DNA from: Chryseobacterium sp. G0201
Lineage (GTDB): Bacteria > Bacteroidota > Bacteroidia > Flavobacteriales > Weeksellaceae
Assembly (NCBI RefSeq): GCF_003815655.1
Contig: NZ_CP033917.1
Location: forward strand, 682,001-746,000
Reading direction: 5' to 3'
Length of the DNA: 64,000 nucleotides
This document shows positions 40,085 through 48,598 of the stretch, piece after piece; position 1 is the stretch's first letter, and every line of letters starts with the position of its first letter. Both the position numbers and the translations under genes were made by a program. Below the pieces are notes generated by a model. It was not told where the DNA came from, did not search any database, and saw only the letters and a program-made list of their open reading frames with translations.

Positions 40085-42310
40085 ATGAAAAGACAAGTTA
40101 CAACCTTAAGCTTCATCGTATTGGCTACCACTGTCAGTGCACAAATGAAGTTTACACCTGAAAATGATACAATTAGAATCCAGACCATCGAAGACGTAAA
40201 TCTTCATAAAACAGGAAACCCTAATAAGGCAAAGCCACTATCTATCAAGTCAAATCTTACGATAATGGAAACGCCACAGCCGATTTCGATTGTTACTCAC
40301 GAAATCATTGAACAACAACAGGCAAAACAATTGAGTGATGTTCTTCAAAACGTAAACGGTGTTTATCTTACTTCTGCAAGAGGTGGTTCGCAAGACAGTT
40401 TCGGAGGTCGTGGTTTTATTTTCGGAAACGATAATATCTTTAAAAACGGATCAAGAATTAACAGCGGAGTTTTCCCTGAGGTAAGTGGTTTAGAAAGAGT
40501 TGAAGTTTTAAAAGGAGCCAATGCAATGCTTTATGGAAATGCTGCTGCAGGAGGTATTATTAATATGATTACTAAAAAGCCTAAGTTTAATTTCGGAGGA
40601 AGTGTTGGATTAAATGGCGGAAGCTGGAATTCTTACAAACCTACAGTTGATATCTACGGCCCATTATCAAAAAATATTGCCTTCAGAGTAAATGGAGCTT
40701 ATGAATATGCAGAAAGTTTCAGAGATGTGGTACAGTCTACAAAATATTATTTTAACCCTTCATTTTTATTCAATATCAGTCCAAAATCACAATTGATAGT
40801 TGAGGCTGATTATCTTAAAAATGACATTACACCGGATTTTGGAGTTGGATCAATTGAAAATAGAGATAAAAGCTATTCTTTGAATACTGGTGTAGACAGA
40901 AATGTCTTTTTTGGAACAGATTGGCAGTATCAGAATGTTGAACAAGTTTCGACGAATATTACTTTTAATCATCAATTTAATGAAAGATGGTCTTTAAACA
41001 CTACTGCTGCTTATTCTAATTACACTAAAGATTATTTTTCTTCAGAAAGAGTACAGTGGGCTTTTGACAAAGTGCAAACTAATCGTATTTCATGGGCAAG
41101 ACCTTTTGGTAAAACTTACAACGAACAAAACTATACTTCTGCACAGGTGAATTTGAATGGTGAATTTAACACCGGAAAAATTAATCATAAAGTATTATTT
41201 GGTACTGATGCAGATTACAACCAAGCAGATTCTTATGCTTATAATGTAAGTGCCCCAGCGAATGTATTATTCTTAGACGATCCTTCAACATGGGGAAATG
41301 TACCAATGCCAAATAGCAATAAAAATTCTAAGACTAGAGTAAATACCAGAAGAATAGGTGTTTATGCTCAGGATTTTATCAGCTTAACTAAAGAGTTTAA
41401 AGTAATTGCAGGATTACGTTGGTCATATATTCAAAATATGCCTTCTATAAAAGAAACTGAAGCTACTAACAGTAAACCTTATGACAAGAGTTTCGTTTCC
41501 AATTCTTCTACTTCAGACCAAGCTTTTTCTCCAAAAGTAGGTTTAGTTTATACACCAAATGAAAATCTTTCTGTTTTTGCAACGTATACTAATTCTTTTA
41601 TAGCAAATACCGGACAGACAATATTTAATGAAGCTTTGAAGCCAACAACTGTTGATCAATATGAAATCGGAGCTAAGAAAAATATTTGGAACAATGCAGT
41701 TGCCATTAACTTATCTCTATATCAAATCATCAATCAAAATTCTTATCAAACTGCCCTATTTAAAGCAGATGGAACTACAAATATTGACACCAACTTTAAA
41801 GAATTTGTAGGTAAAATGCGTAGCCGAGGTGTAGAATTGGATATCACAGGTAATCCGATGCCAAACCTTTCCATTATTGGAGGTATTTCTTATAACAATT
41901 CAGTATATTTAGATACGCCAGACAAAGTGGGTTATATAGAAAATCAAAGATTGGTGAGAACGCCTGCTACAACAGTAAATGCCTCTGTATTTTATACCTT
42001 TACTAAAGGAATTAAAGGCTTGAAAGTAGGAGCAAGTGCTTATTATATCGGCGATAGATTGGCAGGATGGAATGACACAAAAACGGGAAGCAGTACAAGT
42101 TTAGAAGCAAGAAATGGCGTAAGCAGAAGTTTTGAATTAAAAGATTACACAACTGTTTCACTATCTCTAGGCTACGAATGGAGTAAATTCTCAATCCAAG
42201 GAAAAGTGGGTAATTTATTTGATGTTGTAAATTACAATGTTCACGAAAATTATTCTGTAAACCCTATTACGCCTAGAAATTACTATTTCACATTAACATA
42301 TAAACTTTAA
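40085..42310 (+). CDS. TonB-dependent siderophore receptor
   Basis: This 741-residue outer-membrane receptor imports ferric siderophores using energy from TonB. A signal peptide (ends V-S-A-Q, about 19) is followed directly by the plug domain (about 50-170: P-Q-P-I-S-I-V-T, then G-R-G-F and N-A-M-L-Y-G-N-A-A-A-G-G-I-I-N-M-I-T-K-K-P) and a 22-strand barrel ending Y-Y-F-T-L-T-Y-K-L. No carboxypeptidase-regulatory or FecR-type signalling extension is present. It resembles FhuE/FoxA-type receptors, though the ligand cannot be named. A PepSY protein gene follows after a terminator, a common pair in iron uptake. Regulation by iron is suggested by twin dyads around the promoter. Confidence 0.93.
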   Translation: MKRQVTTLSFIVLATTVSAQMKFTPENDTIRIQTIEDVNLHKTGNPNKAKPLSIKSNLTIMETPQPISIVTHEIIEQQQAKQLSDVLQNVNGVYLTSARGGSQDSFGGRGFIFGNDNIFKNGSRINSGVFPEVSGLERVEVLKGANAMLYGNAAAGGIINMITKKPKFNFGGSVGLNGGSWNSYKPTVDIYGPLSKNIAFRVNGAYEYAESFRDVVQSTKYYFNPSFLFNISPKSQLIVEADYLKNDITPDFGVGSIENRDKSYSLNTGVDRNVFFGTDWQYQNVEQVSTNITFNHQFNERWSLNTTAAYSNYTKDYFSSERVQWAFDKVQTNRISWARPFGKTYNEQNYTSAQVNLNGEFNTGKINHKVLFGTDADYNQADSYAYNVSAPANVLFLDDPSTWGNVPMPNSNKNSKTRVNTRRIGVYAQDFISLTKEFKVIAGLRWSYIQNMPSIKETEATNSKPYDKSFVSNSSTSDQAFSPKVGLVYTPNENLSVFATYTNSFIANTGQTIFNEALKPTTVDQYEIGAKKNIWNNAVAINLSLYQIINQNSYQTALFKADGTTNIDTNFKEFVGKMRSRGVELDITGNPMPNLSIIGGISYNNSVYLDTPDKVGYIENQRLVRTPATTVNASVFYTFTKGIKGLKVGASAYYIGDRLAGWNDTKTGSSTSLEARNGVSRSFELKDYTTVSLSLGYEWSKFSIQGKVGNLFDVVNYNVHENYSVNPITPRNYYFTLTYKL

Positions 42311-42341
42311 TAATTTAATATTATTAATAATTTCATCATTC

Positions 42342-42376
42342 AAAGTGGAAGTTGCATTTTTGCAGTTTCCACTTTT
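42342..42376 (+). terminator. Terminator of the siderophore-receptor gene
   Basis: AAAGTGGAA (42342-42350) pairs with TTCCACTTT (42367-42375), and the inner TGCA/TGCA can extend the stem. It is followed by TGAAATTT and lies 31 bases after the stop. Confidence 0.7.
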
Positions 42377-42404
42377 GAAATTTAATAAACAAAGATATTG
42401 ATAC

Positions 42405-42920
42405 ATGGATAAGATTAAGGACACAAGAAGTTTTATGAGAATTACCCACCGTTATCTGGGATATTTCCTTGCAGGAATTATGGCGGTGTATGCTGTAAGT
42501 GGTGTTTTGCTAGTTTACAGAGATACAGACTTCCTTAAAAAAGAAAAAAAGTACGAAAAAACATTTGCTAAAAACCTTAGCGAAAAAGAATTAGGCAAAG
42601 AAATAAAAATAAAGAATTTCGAGGTAGAAAAAACGGAAGGTAATATTTTAAAATTCAAGCAGGGGACTTATAATTCTGTTACAGGTGAAGCCAAATACTC
42701 TAAAAAAGAACTGCCATTTGTTTTAGATAAGATGACAAAACTTCACAAAGCGCAATCTAAAGACACATTATCACCATTAAATACATTTTTTGGCGTGTCT
42801 TTATTCTTCTTTGTCATATCAAGTTTCTGGATGTTTAATCCAAAGACTAAAATCTTCAAAAGGGGAATGATTTTTACCGTTGCAGGGCTTATAGTTTCTA
42901 TTATTCTCTTATTAATATAA
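42405..42920 (+). CDS. PepSY-associated membrane protein
   Basis: This 171-residue protein has a PepSY_TM-like layout: T-H-R-Y-L-G-Y-F-L-A-G-I-M-A-V-Y-A-V-S-G-V-L-L-V (TM about 12-37), a periplasmic part of about 80 residues, H-K-A-Q-S-K-D-T-L-S-P-L-N and two more helices (about 120-138 and 152-170). Family members often lie beside siderophore receptors and act in reductive iron release at the membrane. Here only a short form is present, without a reductase domain. The location directly after the receptor gene fits this role, but a terminator separates them. Confidence 0.85.
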   Translation: MDKIKDTRSFMRITHRYLGYFLAGIMAVYAVSGVLLVYRDTDFLKKEKKYEKTFAKNLSEKELGKEIKIKNFEVEKTEGNILKFKQGTYNSVTGEAKYSKKELPFVLDKMTKLHKAQSKDTLSPLNTFFGVSLFFFVISSFWMFNPKTKIFKRGMIFTVAGLIVSIILLLI

Positions 42921-43082
42921 TATCATAAAATTATTCCCTAAATGTTAAAATAATCTGATATAGAAATCATTAATTCACGCTCTAGTTCTAAAAAAAACAC
43001 CTGACATTGAGCAGTCTGGCACATTTGTTGTTTAATCCTTACTTTAAGAATAATAAACATTAATTATTAAAAATTATAAATT

Positions 43083-43673
43083 ATGAAAAAACTAATTCTA
43101 TCAGGGATATTAGCTGTAGCTGGATTAACTACTACAATGAATGCTCAAATTCAGGAAGGTAACTGGTTAGTTGGAAGTAGCCTTTTATCTAGTAATTTTG
43201 GGTTAAACACTGGTGGTGGTTATAGCATTGCATTACAGCCAAAAGGTGCATATTTTATTAAAGATAATGTAGCAGTTGGTGGATATGTAAACTTAGGTAT
43301 CAGTAAAGTAACAAATGGTAGCCCGACAGACTTCACTTACGGAGTTGGTGCTTTAGGTCGTTATTATCTATCTCCGGGTGAGAAAGGTGTTGATAACTTA
43401 TTAAACCACGGACGTTGGTTCTTCGAAGGTAACTTAGGCGTTGGAGGTAGATCTGTTGAAGGAGGTAACTCTACAACTGGTTTAGACTTCGGTGTTGGTC
43501 CTGGTTATTCTTACTTCATTACGCCAAATATTGGTCTTGAAGGTCTAGTAAAATACCAAGGTCAGTCAGGATTCGGTAACGAAGGGTTAAACTCTAACAT
43601 TACTTTCAACGTAGGTTTCAGTATTTACTTACCAACATCTAAAGGTAAGCAGATTCTTAACGACGCAAAATAA
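43083..43673 (+). CDS. Small outer-membrane beta-barrel protein
   Basis: This 196-residue protein has a signal peptide (K-K-L-I-L-S-G-I-L-A-V-A-G-L, ending M-N-A-Q) and a barrel of about eight strands with alternating Gly and aromatic residues (G-N-W-L-V-G-S-S-L-L, V-A-V-G-G-Y-V-N-L-G-I, L-D-F-G-V-G-P-G-Y-S-Y-F). It fits the OmpW/outer-membrane beta-barrel group common in Flavobacteriales. Codon use is rich in GGT and AAC, unlike many neighbours, which suggests high expression. It ends at a very strong terminator. The function is unknown. Confidence 0.83.
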   Translation: MKKLILSGILAVAGLTTTMNAQIQEGNWLVGSSLLSSNFGLNTGGGYSIALQPKGAYFIKDNVAVGGYVNLGISKVTNGSPTDFTYGVGALGRYYLSPGEKGVDNLLNHGRWFFEGNLGVGGRSVEGGNSTTGLDFGVGPGYSYFITPNIGLEGLVKYQGQSGFGNEGLNSNITFNVGFSIYLPTSKGKQILNDAK

Positions 43674-43708
43674 GAAATCACTTCACATATACATATAGTA
43701 TACAAATG

Positions 43709-43741
43709 AAATCGCCCCGAAATATATTTCGGGGCGATTTT
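43709..43741. terminator. Very strong bidirectional terminator (16-bp perfect palindrome)
   Basis: AAATCGCCCCGAAATA (43709-43724) and its exact reverse complement (43725-43740) form a hairpin with T-tracts on both strands, shared by the barrel gene and the convergent peroxiredoxin gene. Confidence 0.92.
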
Positions 43742-43779
43742 CGTACAAATTAAAACTAAACTATAAAAAATCAAATAAA

Positions 43780-44415
43780 TCACGTATTCGGTTGTGGTGT
43801 ATATCTCAGATAAGGCTTGATTTCTGTAACGCCTTTCGGAAATATTTTCCTCGCATCTTCTGTTGAGATCGACGGCGGAACAATAACATCTTCACCATCT
43901 TTCCAATTCACAGGTGTTGCAATTTTATGTGAGTCAACTAACTGAAGAGAATCCAACACTCTAAGAATTTCATCAAAATTTCTTCCAGTTGAAGCAGGAT
44001 AAGTAATAATTAATCTTACTTTTTTCTCAGGGTCAATAATTAGTAAAGAACGAACTGTTGCTGTCAACGAAGCATTCGGGTGGATAAAATCATATAATTC
44101 GGAAACCTTTCTGTCTTTATCTGCAATGATAGGAAACTTTACGTCCGTATTCTGAGTCTCATTAATATCTTTGATCCAATTCTGATGATCTTCTACCCCA
44201 TCTACACTTAAAGCAATTACTTTGGTATCTCTTTTTTCAAATTCAGATTTTAATTTTGAAGTGTAGCCAAGTTCCGTGGTGCACACAGGTGTATAATCTG
44301 CGGGATGCGAAAACAAAATCCCCCAAGAATCTCCCAAATAATTATAAAAATCTACATCTCCTAAAGATGATTCAGCCTGAAAGTTGGGTGCGGTATCTCC
44401 TAATTTAATTGACAT
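43780..44415 (-). CDS. Peroxiredoxin of the Prx6 (1-Cys) type
   Basis: This 211-residue enzyme reduces hydrogen peroxide and organic peroxides. The peroxidatic site is H-P-A-D-Y-T-P-V-C-T-T-E (Thr42, Cys45, with Pro43). No second cysteine is seen in the C-terminal half, and the C-terminal extension with W-K-D-G-E-D-V-I-V-P-P matches Prx6 dimer proteins. It is cytoplasmic. The promoter's -7 box (44438-44445) is framed by a perfect 7-bp inverted repeat, suggesting control by an oxidative-stress or iron regulator (inference). Confidence 0.93.
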   Translation of the reverse strand: MSIKLGDTAPNFQAESSLGDVDFYNYLGDSWGILFSHPADYTPVCTTELGYTSKLKSEFEKRDTKVIALSVDGVEDHQNWIKDINETQNTDVKFPIIADKDRKVSELYDFIHPNASLTATVRSLLIIDPEKKVRLIITYPASTGRNFDEILRVLDSLQLVDSHKIATPVNWKDGEDVIVPPSISTEDARKIFPKGVTEIKPYLRYTPQPNT

Positions 44416-44431
44416 AATATTCTGCTTTATT

Positions 44432-44452
44432 AGTCTACAAATTTAGTAGACT
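44432..44452. promoter_or_regulatory. Palindrome framing the peroxiredoxin promoter
   Basis: AGTCTAC (44432-44438) and GTAGACT (44446-44452) are perfect inverted arms around seven bases (AAATTTA). The minus-strand -7 box TAAATTTG (44438-44445) lies in the middle. A repressor or redox regulator bound here would block RNA polymerase. Confidence 0.55.
44438..44445 (-). promoter_or_regulatory. -7 promoter element of the peroxiredoxin gene
   Basis: The minus strand reads TAAATTTG (exact TAnnTTTG), 23 bases before the ATG at 44415. Confidence 0.6.
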
Positions 44453-44514
44453 TTTTGAGACTGGCAAAATATTTGTTAAGAATTTATATATTTATTTAAT
44501 AAAATTTTTATTTC

Positions 44515-45393
44515 ATGCAGAAAAATGGTTTAAGTTACATCGATGTTGTATATAGAGTCTTGGAAAACTGGTATTTAAAGTTCGCAGAACTTACCCCAAA
44601 ATTAATTGTAGGGATCCTGGTTTTCACCTTTTTTCTGATTACAAGTAAATATTTAAGTCAGACAGCTGTAAAAATCTTCCATAAACTTTTCCCGAAAAGC
44701 AAAAAAGAAAGTTCTTTAGTGACATTGATCGGAGTTTTCAGATTTCTGATCATGATCATGGGAAGTTTTATTGCCTTGGAAATTATGGGATTCAGTGGTT
44801 TCCTTTGGAAATTCATCGGAAGTTTGGGAGTTGCCGGAGTTATTGCCGGGGTGGCTTTGAAAGATCTTGTTTCAAGTATATTCTCTGGAATGCTTATTGG
44901 GATTGATAAAGCCTTTAAGATCGGAGATTATATCACAATAGGCGCTCATTCCGGGACGGTGCAGGAAATTGGTTTTTTAACCACAAAACTCATCACAGAC
45001 GACGGAAAGAAGGCTTACATTCCCAATCAGGTAATTTTTAACGCTCCTTTTTATAATATTACGGCTTCACCTCAACGAAGAATTATTTTAAATTTTGAAA
45101 TTCCGGGAGATGAAGACCTCAACAAAGCTCAACAAGGTATTTTAGAGATCATCAAGAGCCTGGAAAATGTTGATAAACTAGATACGTTAGAAGTTATTTT
45201 CACAGACCTGAAACAAGGTGCATTCACGTTACAGGCGAAATTCTGGATGAAGGTTGGGGCAAATATGGTTCAACTAAAAAGTGAAGCTTTAATGAAGATC
45301 AAGCAACGTCTTGATGCAGATAATATTCAGCTGGTAACGCCCACAAGTATTAGTATTACGAATGGAGAAAGCCTTATCAATGAAAAATCATGA
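44515..45393 (+). CDS. MscS-family mechanosensitive ion channel
   Basis: This 292-residue inner-membrane protein opens when turgor rises and lets solutes out. Three hydrophobic segments (about 25-48, 70-92, 98-118) precede the pore-lining helix V-A-G-V-I-A-G-V-A-L-K-D-L-V-S-S-I-F-S-G (about 108-127). Then comes the beta domain (D-K-A-F-K-I-G-D-Y-I-T-I-G, about 137-149, and Y-I-P-N-Q-V-I-F-N) and the cytoplasmic vestibule (to about 280). Length and order fit the small MscS group. It diverges from the peroxiredoxin gene. Confidence 0.94.
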   Translation: MQKNGLSYIDVVYRVLENWYLKFAELTPKLIVGILVFTFFLITSKYLSQTAVKIFHKLFPKSKKESSLVTLIGVFRFLIMIMGSFIALEIMGFSGFLWKFIGSLGVAGVIAGVALKDLVSSIFSGMLIGIDKAFKIGDYITIGAHSGTVQEIGFLTTKLITDDGKKAYIPNQVIFNAPFYNITASPQRRIILNFEIPGDEDLNKAQQGILEIIKSLENVDKLDTLEVIFTDLKQGAFTLQAKFWMKVGANMVQLKSEALMKIKQRLDADNIQLVTPTSISITNGESLINEKS

Positions 45394-45574
45394 TTAAATA
45401 AATAGAAGTTATTTATTACTAACCACAAAATATACTCTAAACACGTTAGAACACTTAAGTATTTAAAGTTTAAATATGAGAAAATAAAAAACTTAAGTGC
45501 TCTTTTAAGTATAATTAAGTTAACTAAACAATAACTTAAGTGTTAAAAATAATTTTATTTTCTTAGATTAAAAA

Positions 45575-45607
45575 AAGAAAAAACCGTTCCAAAAATGAAA
45601 CGGTTTT
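45575..45607 (-). terminator. Terminator of sucC
   Basis: AAAACCGTT (45580-45588) pairs with AACGGTTTT (45599-45607). On the minus strand it is followed by TTTTCTTTTTT and lies 24 bases past the sucC stop. Confidence 0.85.
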
Positions 45608-45630
45608 AATTTTATATAAGAATCTTAGTC

Positions 45631-46821
45631 TTAAGCTAAAACTTCTTTTACTTTGTTTGCAGCTTCTTCTAAAGTAATTGCAGAGTGTACAGGAAGACCT
45701 GACTCGTCAATTAGTTGCTTAGCTTCTACAGCGTTAGTTCCCTGTAATCTTACGATCAATGGAACCGGAAGGCTACCCATTGCTCTGTAAGCATCTACAA
45801 CACCTTGAGCAACTCTGTCACATCTTACGATACCTCCGAAGATGTTGATCAAGATTGCTTTTACGTTAGGATCCCTCAAGATGATCCCGAAAGCAGTCTG
45901 TACTCTCTGAGCATCAGCAGTACCTCCAACGTCCAGGAAGTTAGCAGGGCTACCACCAGATAATTTGATGATATCCATAGTTGCCATTGCAAGACCAGCT
46001 CCGTTTACCATACAAGCAACGTTACCGTCTAGTTTTACGAAGTTAAGACCAGCTTCACCAGCTTCAACATCCATTGGATCTTCTTCTCTTGTATCTCTTA
46101 ATGCTTCAAGATCTTTGTGACGGAACAATGCGTTACCATCCAAAGTTACTTTAGCATCTACAGCGATAATTTTGTTATCAGAAGTTTTCAACACAGGGTT
46201 GATCTCGAAAAGAGAAGCATCAATTCCTGTATAAGCATTGTAAAGAGATGCAATGAATTTTGTGAATTCTTTGAATGCATTTCCTTCAAGACCTAAGTTG
46301 AAAGCAATTTTTCTAGCCTGGAAACCTTGAAGACCTAAAGCAGGATCAATGATTTCTTTGTGGATCAAATGAGGAGTTACTTCCGCAACGTGCTCAATAT
46401 CCATACCACCTTCAGTAGAATACACGATTGTATTTTTACCTTCAGCTCTATCTAAAAGAATAGAAACATAAAATTCTTTAGTTTCAGTTTCTCCCGGATA
46501 ATAAACATCTTCTGCAACCAAAACAGAGTGTACTTTTTTACCTTCAGCAGAAGTTTGTGGAGTAACCAACTGCATTCCGATGATGTTTTGAGCGTTTTCT
46601 TTAAGTTTATCCATGTTTGGAGAGAACTTTACACCACCACCTTTACCACGACCACCTGCGTGAATTTGTGCTTTTACAACCCAAGCCTGAGCTCCTGTTT
46701 CAGCAGTCAATTTTTCAGCAGCTGCTACAGCTTCTTCTACATTGTTCGCTACGAAACCACGTTGGATAGCAACTCCGTACTTTGATAAAATCTCTTTTGA
46801 TTGATACTCGTGAAGATTCAT
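45631..46821 (-). CDS. sucC: Succinyl-CoA synthetase subunit beta (ADP- or GDP-forming)
   Basis: SucC with SucD converts succinyl-CoA, ADP and phosphate to succinate, CoA and ATP in the citric acid cycle. The 396-residue protein has an ATP-grasp N-terminal domain (L-H-E-Y-Q-S-K-E-I-L-S-K-Y-G at 3-16, V-V-K-A-Q-I-H-A-G-G-R-G-K-G-G-G at about 48-63, E-I-N-P at about 206-209) and a C-terminal CoA-ligase domain with N-I-F-G-G-I-V-R-C-D (about 331-340). No sucD gene is adjacent, so the two subunits are encoded apart. The promoter is the -7 box at 46860-46867. Confidence 0.97.
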   Translation of the reverse strand: MNLHEYQSKEILSKYGVAIQRGFVANNVEEAVAAAEKLTAETGAQAWVVKAQIHAGGRGKGGGVKFSPNMDKLKENAQNIIGMQLVTPQTSAEGKKVHSVLVAEDVYYPGETETKEFYVSILLDRAEGKNTIVYSTEGGMDIEHVAEVTPHLIHKEIIDPALGLQGFQARKIAFNLGLEGNAFKEFTKFIASLYNAYTGIDASLFEINPVLKTSDNKIIAVDAKVTLDGNALFRHKDLEALRDTREEDPMDVEAGEAGLNFVKLDGNVACMVNGAGLAMATMDIIKLSGGSPANFLDVGGTADAQRVQTAFGIILRDPNVKAILINIFGGIVRCDRVAQGVVDAYRAMGSLPVPLIVRLQGTNAVEAKQLIDESGLPVHSAITLEEAANKVKEVLA

Positions 46822-46859
46822 ATTATTTTTATTATTTTATTTTAAATTTTAAAGGTTGA

Positions 46860-46867
46860 CAAATTTA
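46860..46867 (-). promoter_or_regulatory. -7 promoter element of sucC
   Basis: The minus strand reads TAAATTTG (exact TAnnTTTG), 39 bases before the ATG at 46821. Confidence 0.6.
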
Positions 46868-47005
46868 CTAAAAAGACATGGAAGTTCAAGTTTATTGACT
46901 TAAAAATTCAGACAGTCTTTAGTATTTTTTCCGCGATCTAAATTAAGCAAAGATTTAAAATATAGAAAACTGCAAAAAAAAGATAAAATTTTCAAAGTCT
47001 TTACG

Positions 47006-47214
47006 ACCCTATTTGTACCTAAATATAATTGACGAAGGTTTAAAACACCATTGTTTGAACCAAATACAAAATACATTTATCGAAAATACTATTGTTTGCG
47101 ACCACATAAAAACTATTTTTATTTAAAACAACAGTGTTTGTAATCAAATACAAAGTACTTTTGTTTCCCACAATATTGTTTGCAACTAAATACTGTTTTA
47201 TTTGCAATAAATCA
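47006..47214. repeat. Degenerate tandem array, five units with a 42-bp period
   Basis: The core TTTG recurs at 47012, 47054, 47095, 47137 and 47179, so the steps are 42, 41, 42 and 42 bases. Units share a pattern close to ATTGTTTGnAACCAAATAC, then an A-rich and a TTT-rich part. Units are only partly conserved (the first is the weakest). The 42-bp step is four DNA helical turns, so the cores face the same side. There are no unique spacers, so this is not a CRISPR array. Confidence 0.65.
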
Positions 47215-47244
47215 CTCAAATTATTATCAGATTAGTAAAAAAAA

Positions 47245-48522
47245 TCATTCTTCTTCCAATCTTTCTGACTGGGATCCAATAAATGGAATTCTCGGAGCAA
47301 GAAAATATCCTGTTAAACTTGCAAAAAGTATCGGAACAAAATATGTAAACCCGGTTAAAGTACCCAAGATAATGGTTGTACTCATCGGAGTTCTCGTTAC
47401 ACACGCATTAATAGCCGCCATACAACTTACAATTGCTAGTGTTGTATCAACGGTCGGAAATAAATTATGAATAATCAACCCCAATGTTGTTCCCACAAAG
47501 AAAAGCGGAATGATAAAACCACCTCTCCAACCCGAAGTTACGGTAATTGCGATGGCTAATATTTTAAAAATTAAGATTAAAATTAAAAAGTTTAATGCAA
47601 AATTTCCGTTGATAATCTGGTTGATCTCGTTATGCCCAAAATATCTTGTGATCGGAAAATAGAAAGCGATAATTCCTAGAATAACTCCGCCCACAAAGGT
47701 TTTAATATAAATTGGTAAATTTCTGTATTCAAAAACTTTCTTGAAAAATTTAACGACAAAAATAAAGATCCAGCCAAATAAAGTTCCTACAATTCCAAAA
47801 GCGGTTGCATAGGCAAAATCGTAAACTCCTGTGTAATGGTATGCCTTCAGATCCCAAGTCGCCCCGATTCCCAAATGGATGATCAAAGCAAACATCAGAT
47901 AACTGAAACAGCTCGCTACCAAAGCAGGAATAATGGCTTTATAATATTCAACGGCATGTTTATGATGTAGAATTTCTAAAGAAAAAAGACTTCCTCCAAG
48001 CGGAGCACCAAAAAGTGCCGTAAAGCCAGAAGCCATCCCGGCAATACTCAAAGAACGGAGTTCTTCACCTTTCAATCTGAAAATTTTCCCAAGCCAAGTT
48101 CCGGTAGAACCCGTCACCTGAACCAAAGGCGCTTCCGGACCTAAGCTTCCACCCGATGCCACACAAAAAAGTGATGACAAAATCATGGAAGGATTATTTT
48201 TCGGTTCTAATTTTCCTTTATTAAATCTGATATTGTTAACAATCAAATGAATTTCTCCCGGATCTCCGATAAAGTGAATCACCAAACCTGCCAACAGACC
48301 ACAAATCGCCATCGTCGGAATGACCATCCAACCTTGAAATTGAGCTAAAAACTCAGTGAAATGTTCAAGGACGATCCAATATAATCCAGCAATAACTCCA
48401 CCGACAAGACCTGTAAAAGCCCACATAAAAAAGGTTCGACTAAACACAAACGGATTAAATCTGATGGGTTGATCCAAAAGATCAAATGTTTTGATAAGTC
48501 GCCTTCTTCTATTGATTTTCAT
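47245..48522 (-). CDS. ClC-family chloride channel or H+/Cl- antiporter
   Basis: This 425-residue protein has about ten hydrophobic helices. The first selectivity-filter motif is G-S-L-G-P-E-A-P (about 129-136), a ClC G-x-x-G-P-E hallmark. A second filter segment G-W-R-G-G-F-I-I-P (about 329-337) lies where G-x-F-x-P is expected. No C-terminal CBS domains are present. Whether it is a channel or an exchanger depends on the gating Glu residues: Glu134 in G-P-E fits the gating glutamate. It may help in acid or osmotic balance. It ends 31 bases from the tandem array. Confidence 0.9.
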   Translation of the reverse strand: MKINRRRRLIKTFDLLDQPIRFNPFVFSRTFFMWAFTGLVGGVIAGLYWIVLEHFTEFLAQFQGWMVIPTMAICGLLAGLVIHFIGDPGEIHLIVNNIRFNKGKLEPKNNPSMILSSLFCVASGGSLGPEAPLVQVTGSTGTWLGKIFRLKGEELRSLSIAGMASGFTALFGAPLGGSLFSLEILHHKHAVEYYKAIIPALVASCFSYLMFALIIHLGIGATWDLKAYHYTGVYDFAYATAFGIVGTLFGWIFIFVVKFFKKVFEYRNLPIYIKTFVGGVILGIIAFYFPITRYFGHNEINQIINGNFALNFLILILIFKILAIAITVTSGWRGGFIIPLFFVGTTLGLIIHNLFPTVDTTLAIVSCMAAINACVTRTPMSTTIILGTLTGFTYFVPILFASLTGYFLAPRIPFIGSQSERLEEE

Positions 48523-48598
48523 TTTAATTTATTTTTAAACAGTAAAAGAATCTCATCATTTGTCCTTACTGATTATTACAGCGTTTACAATACGTGCT

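Larger units (their letters stand above)
46822..47244. other. Intergenic stretch between the ClC gene and sucC, with promoter and tandem array
   Basis: The left end carries the sucC promoter and leader (to about 46,870). From 47006 to 47214 there is a degenerate 42-bp tandem repeat. No gene or RNA is visible otherwise. Confidence 0.6.

Noticed and set aside
47006..47214. CRISPR array
   Set aside because: The units drift along the whole length, there are no unique spacers between identical repeats, and no cas gene is near.
47180..47470. Plus-strand open frame overlapping the 3' end of the ClC gene
   Set aside because: It is antisense to a well-supported gene, and its start lies in the tandem array.
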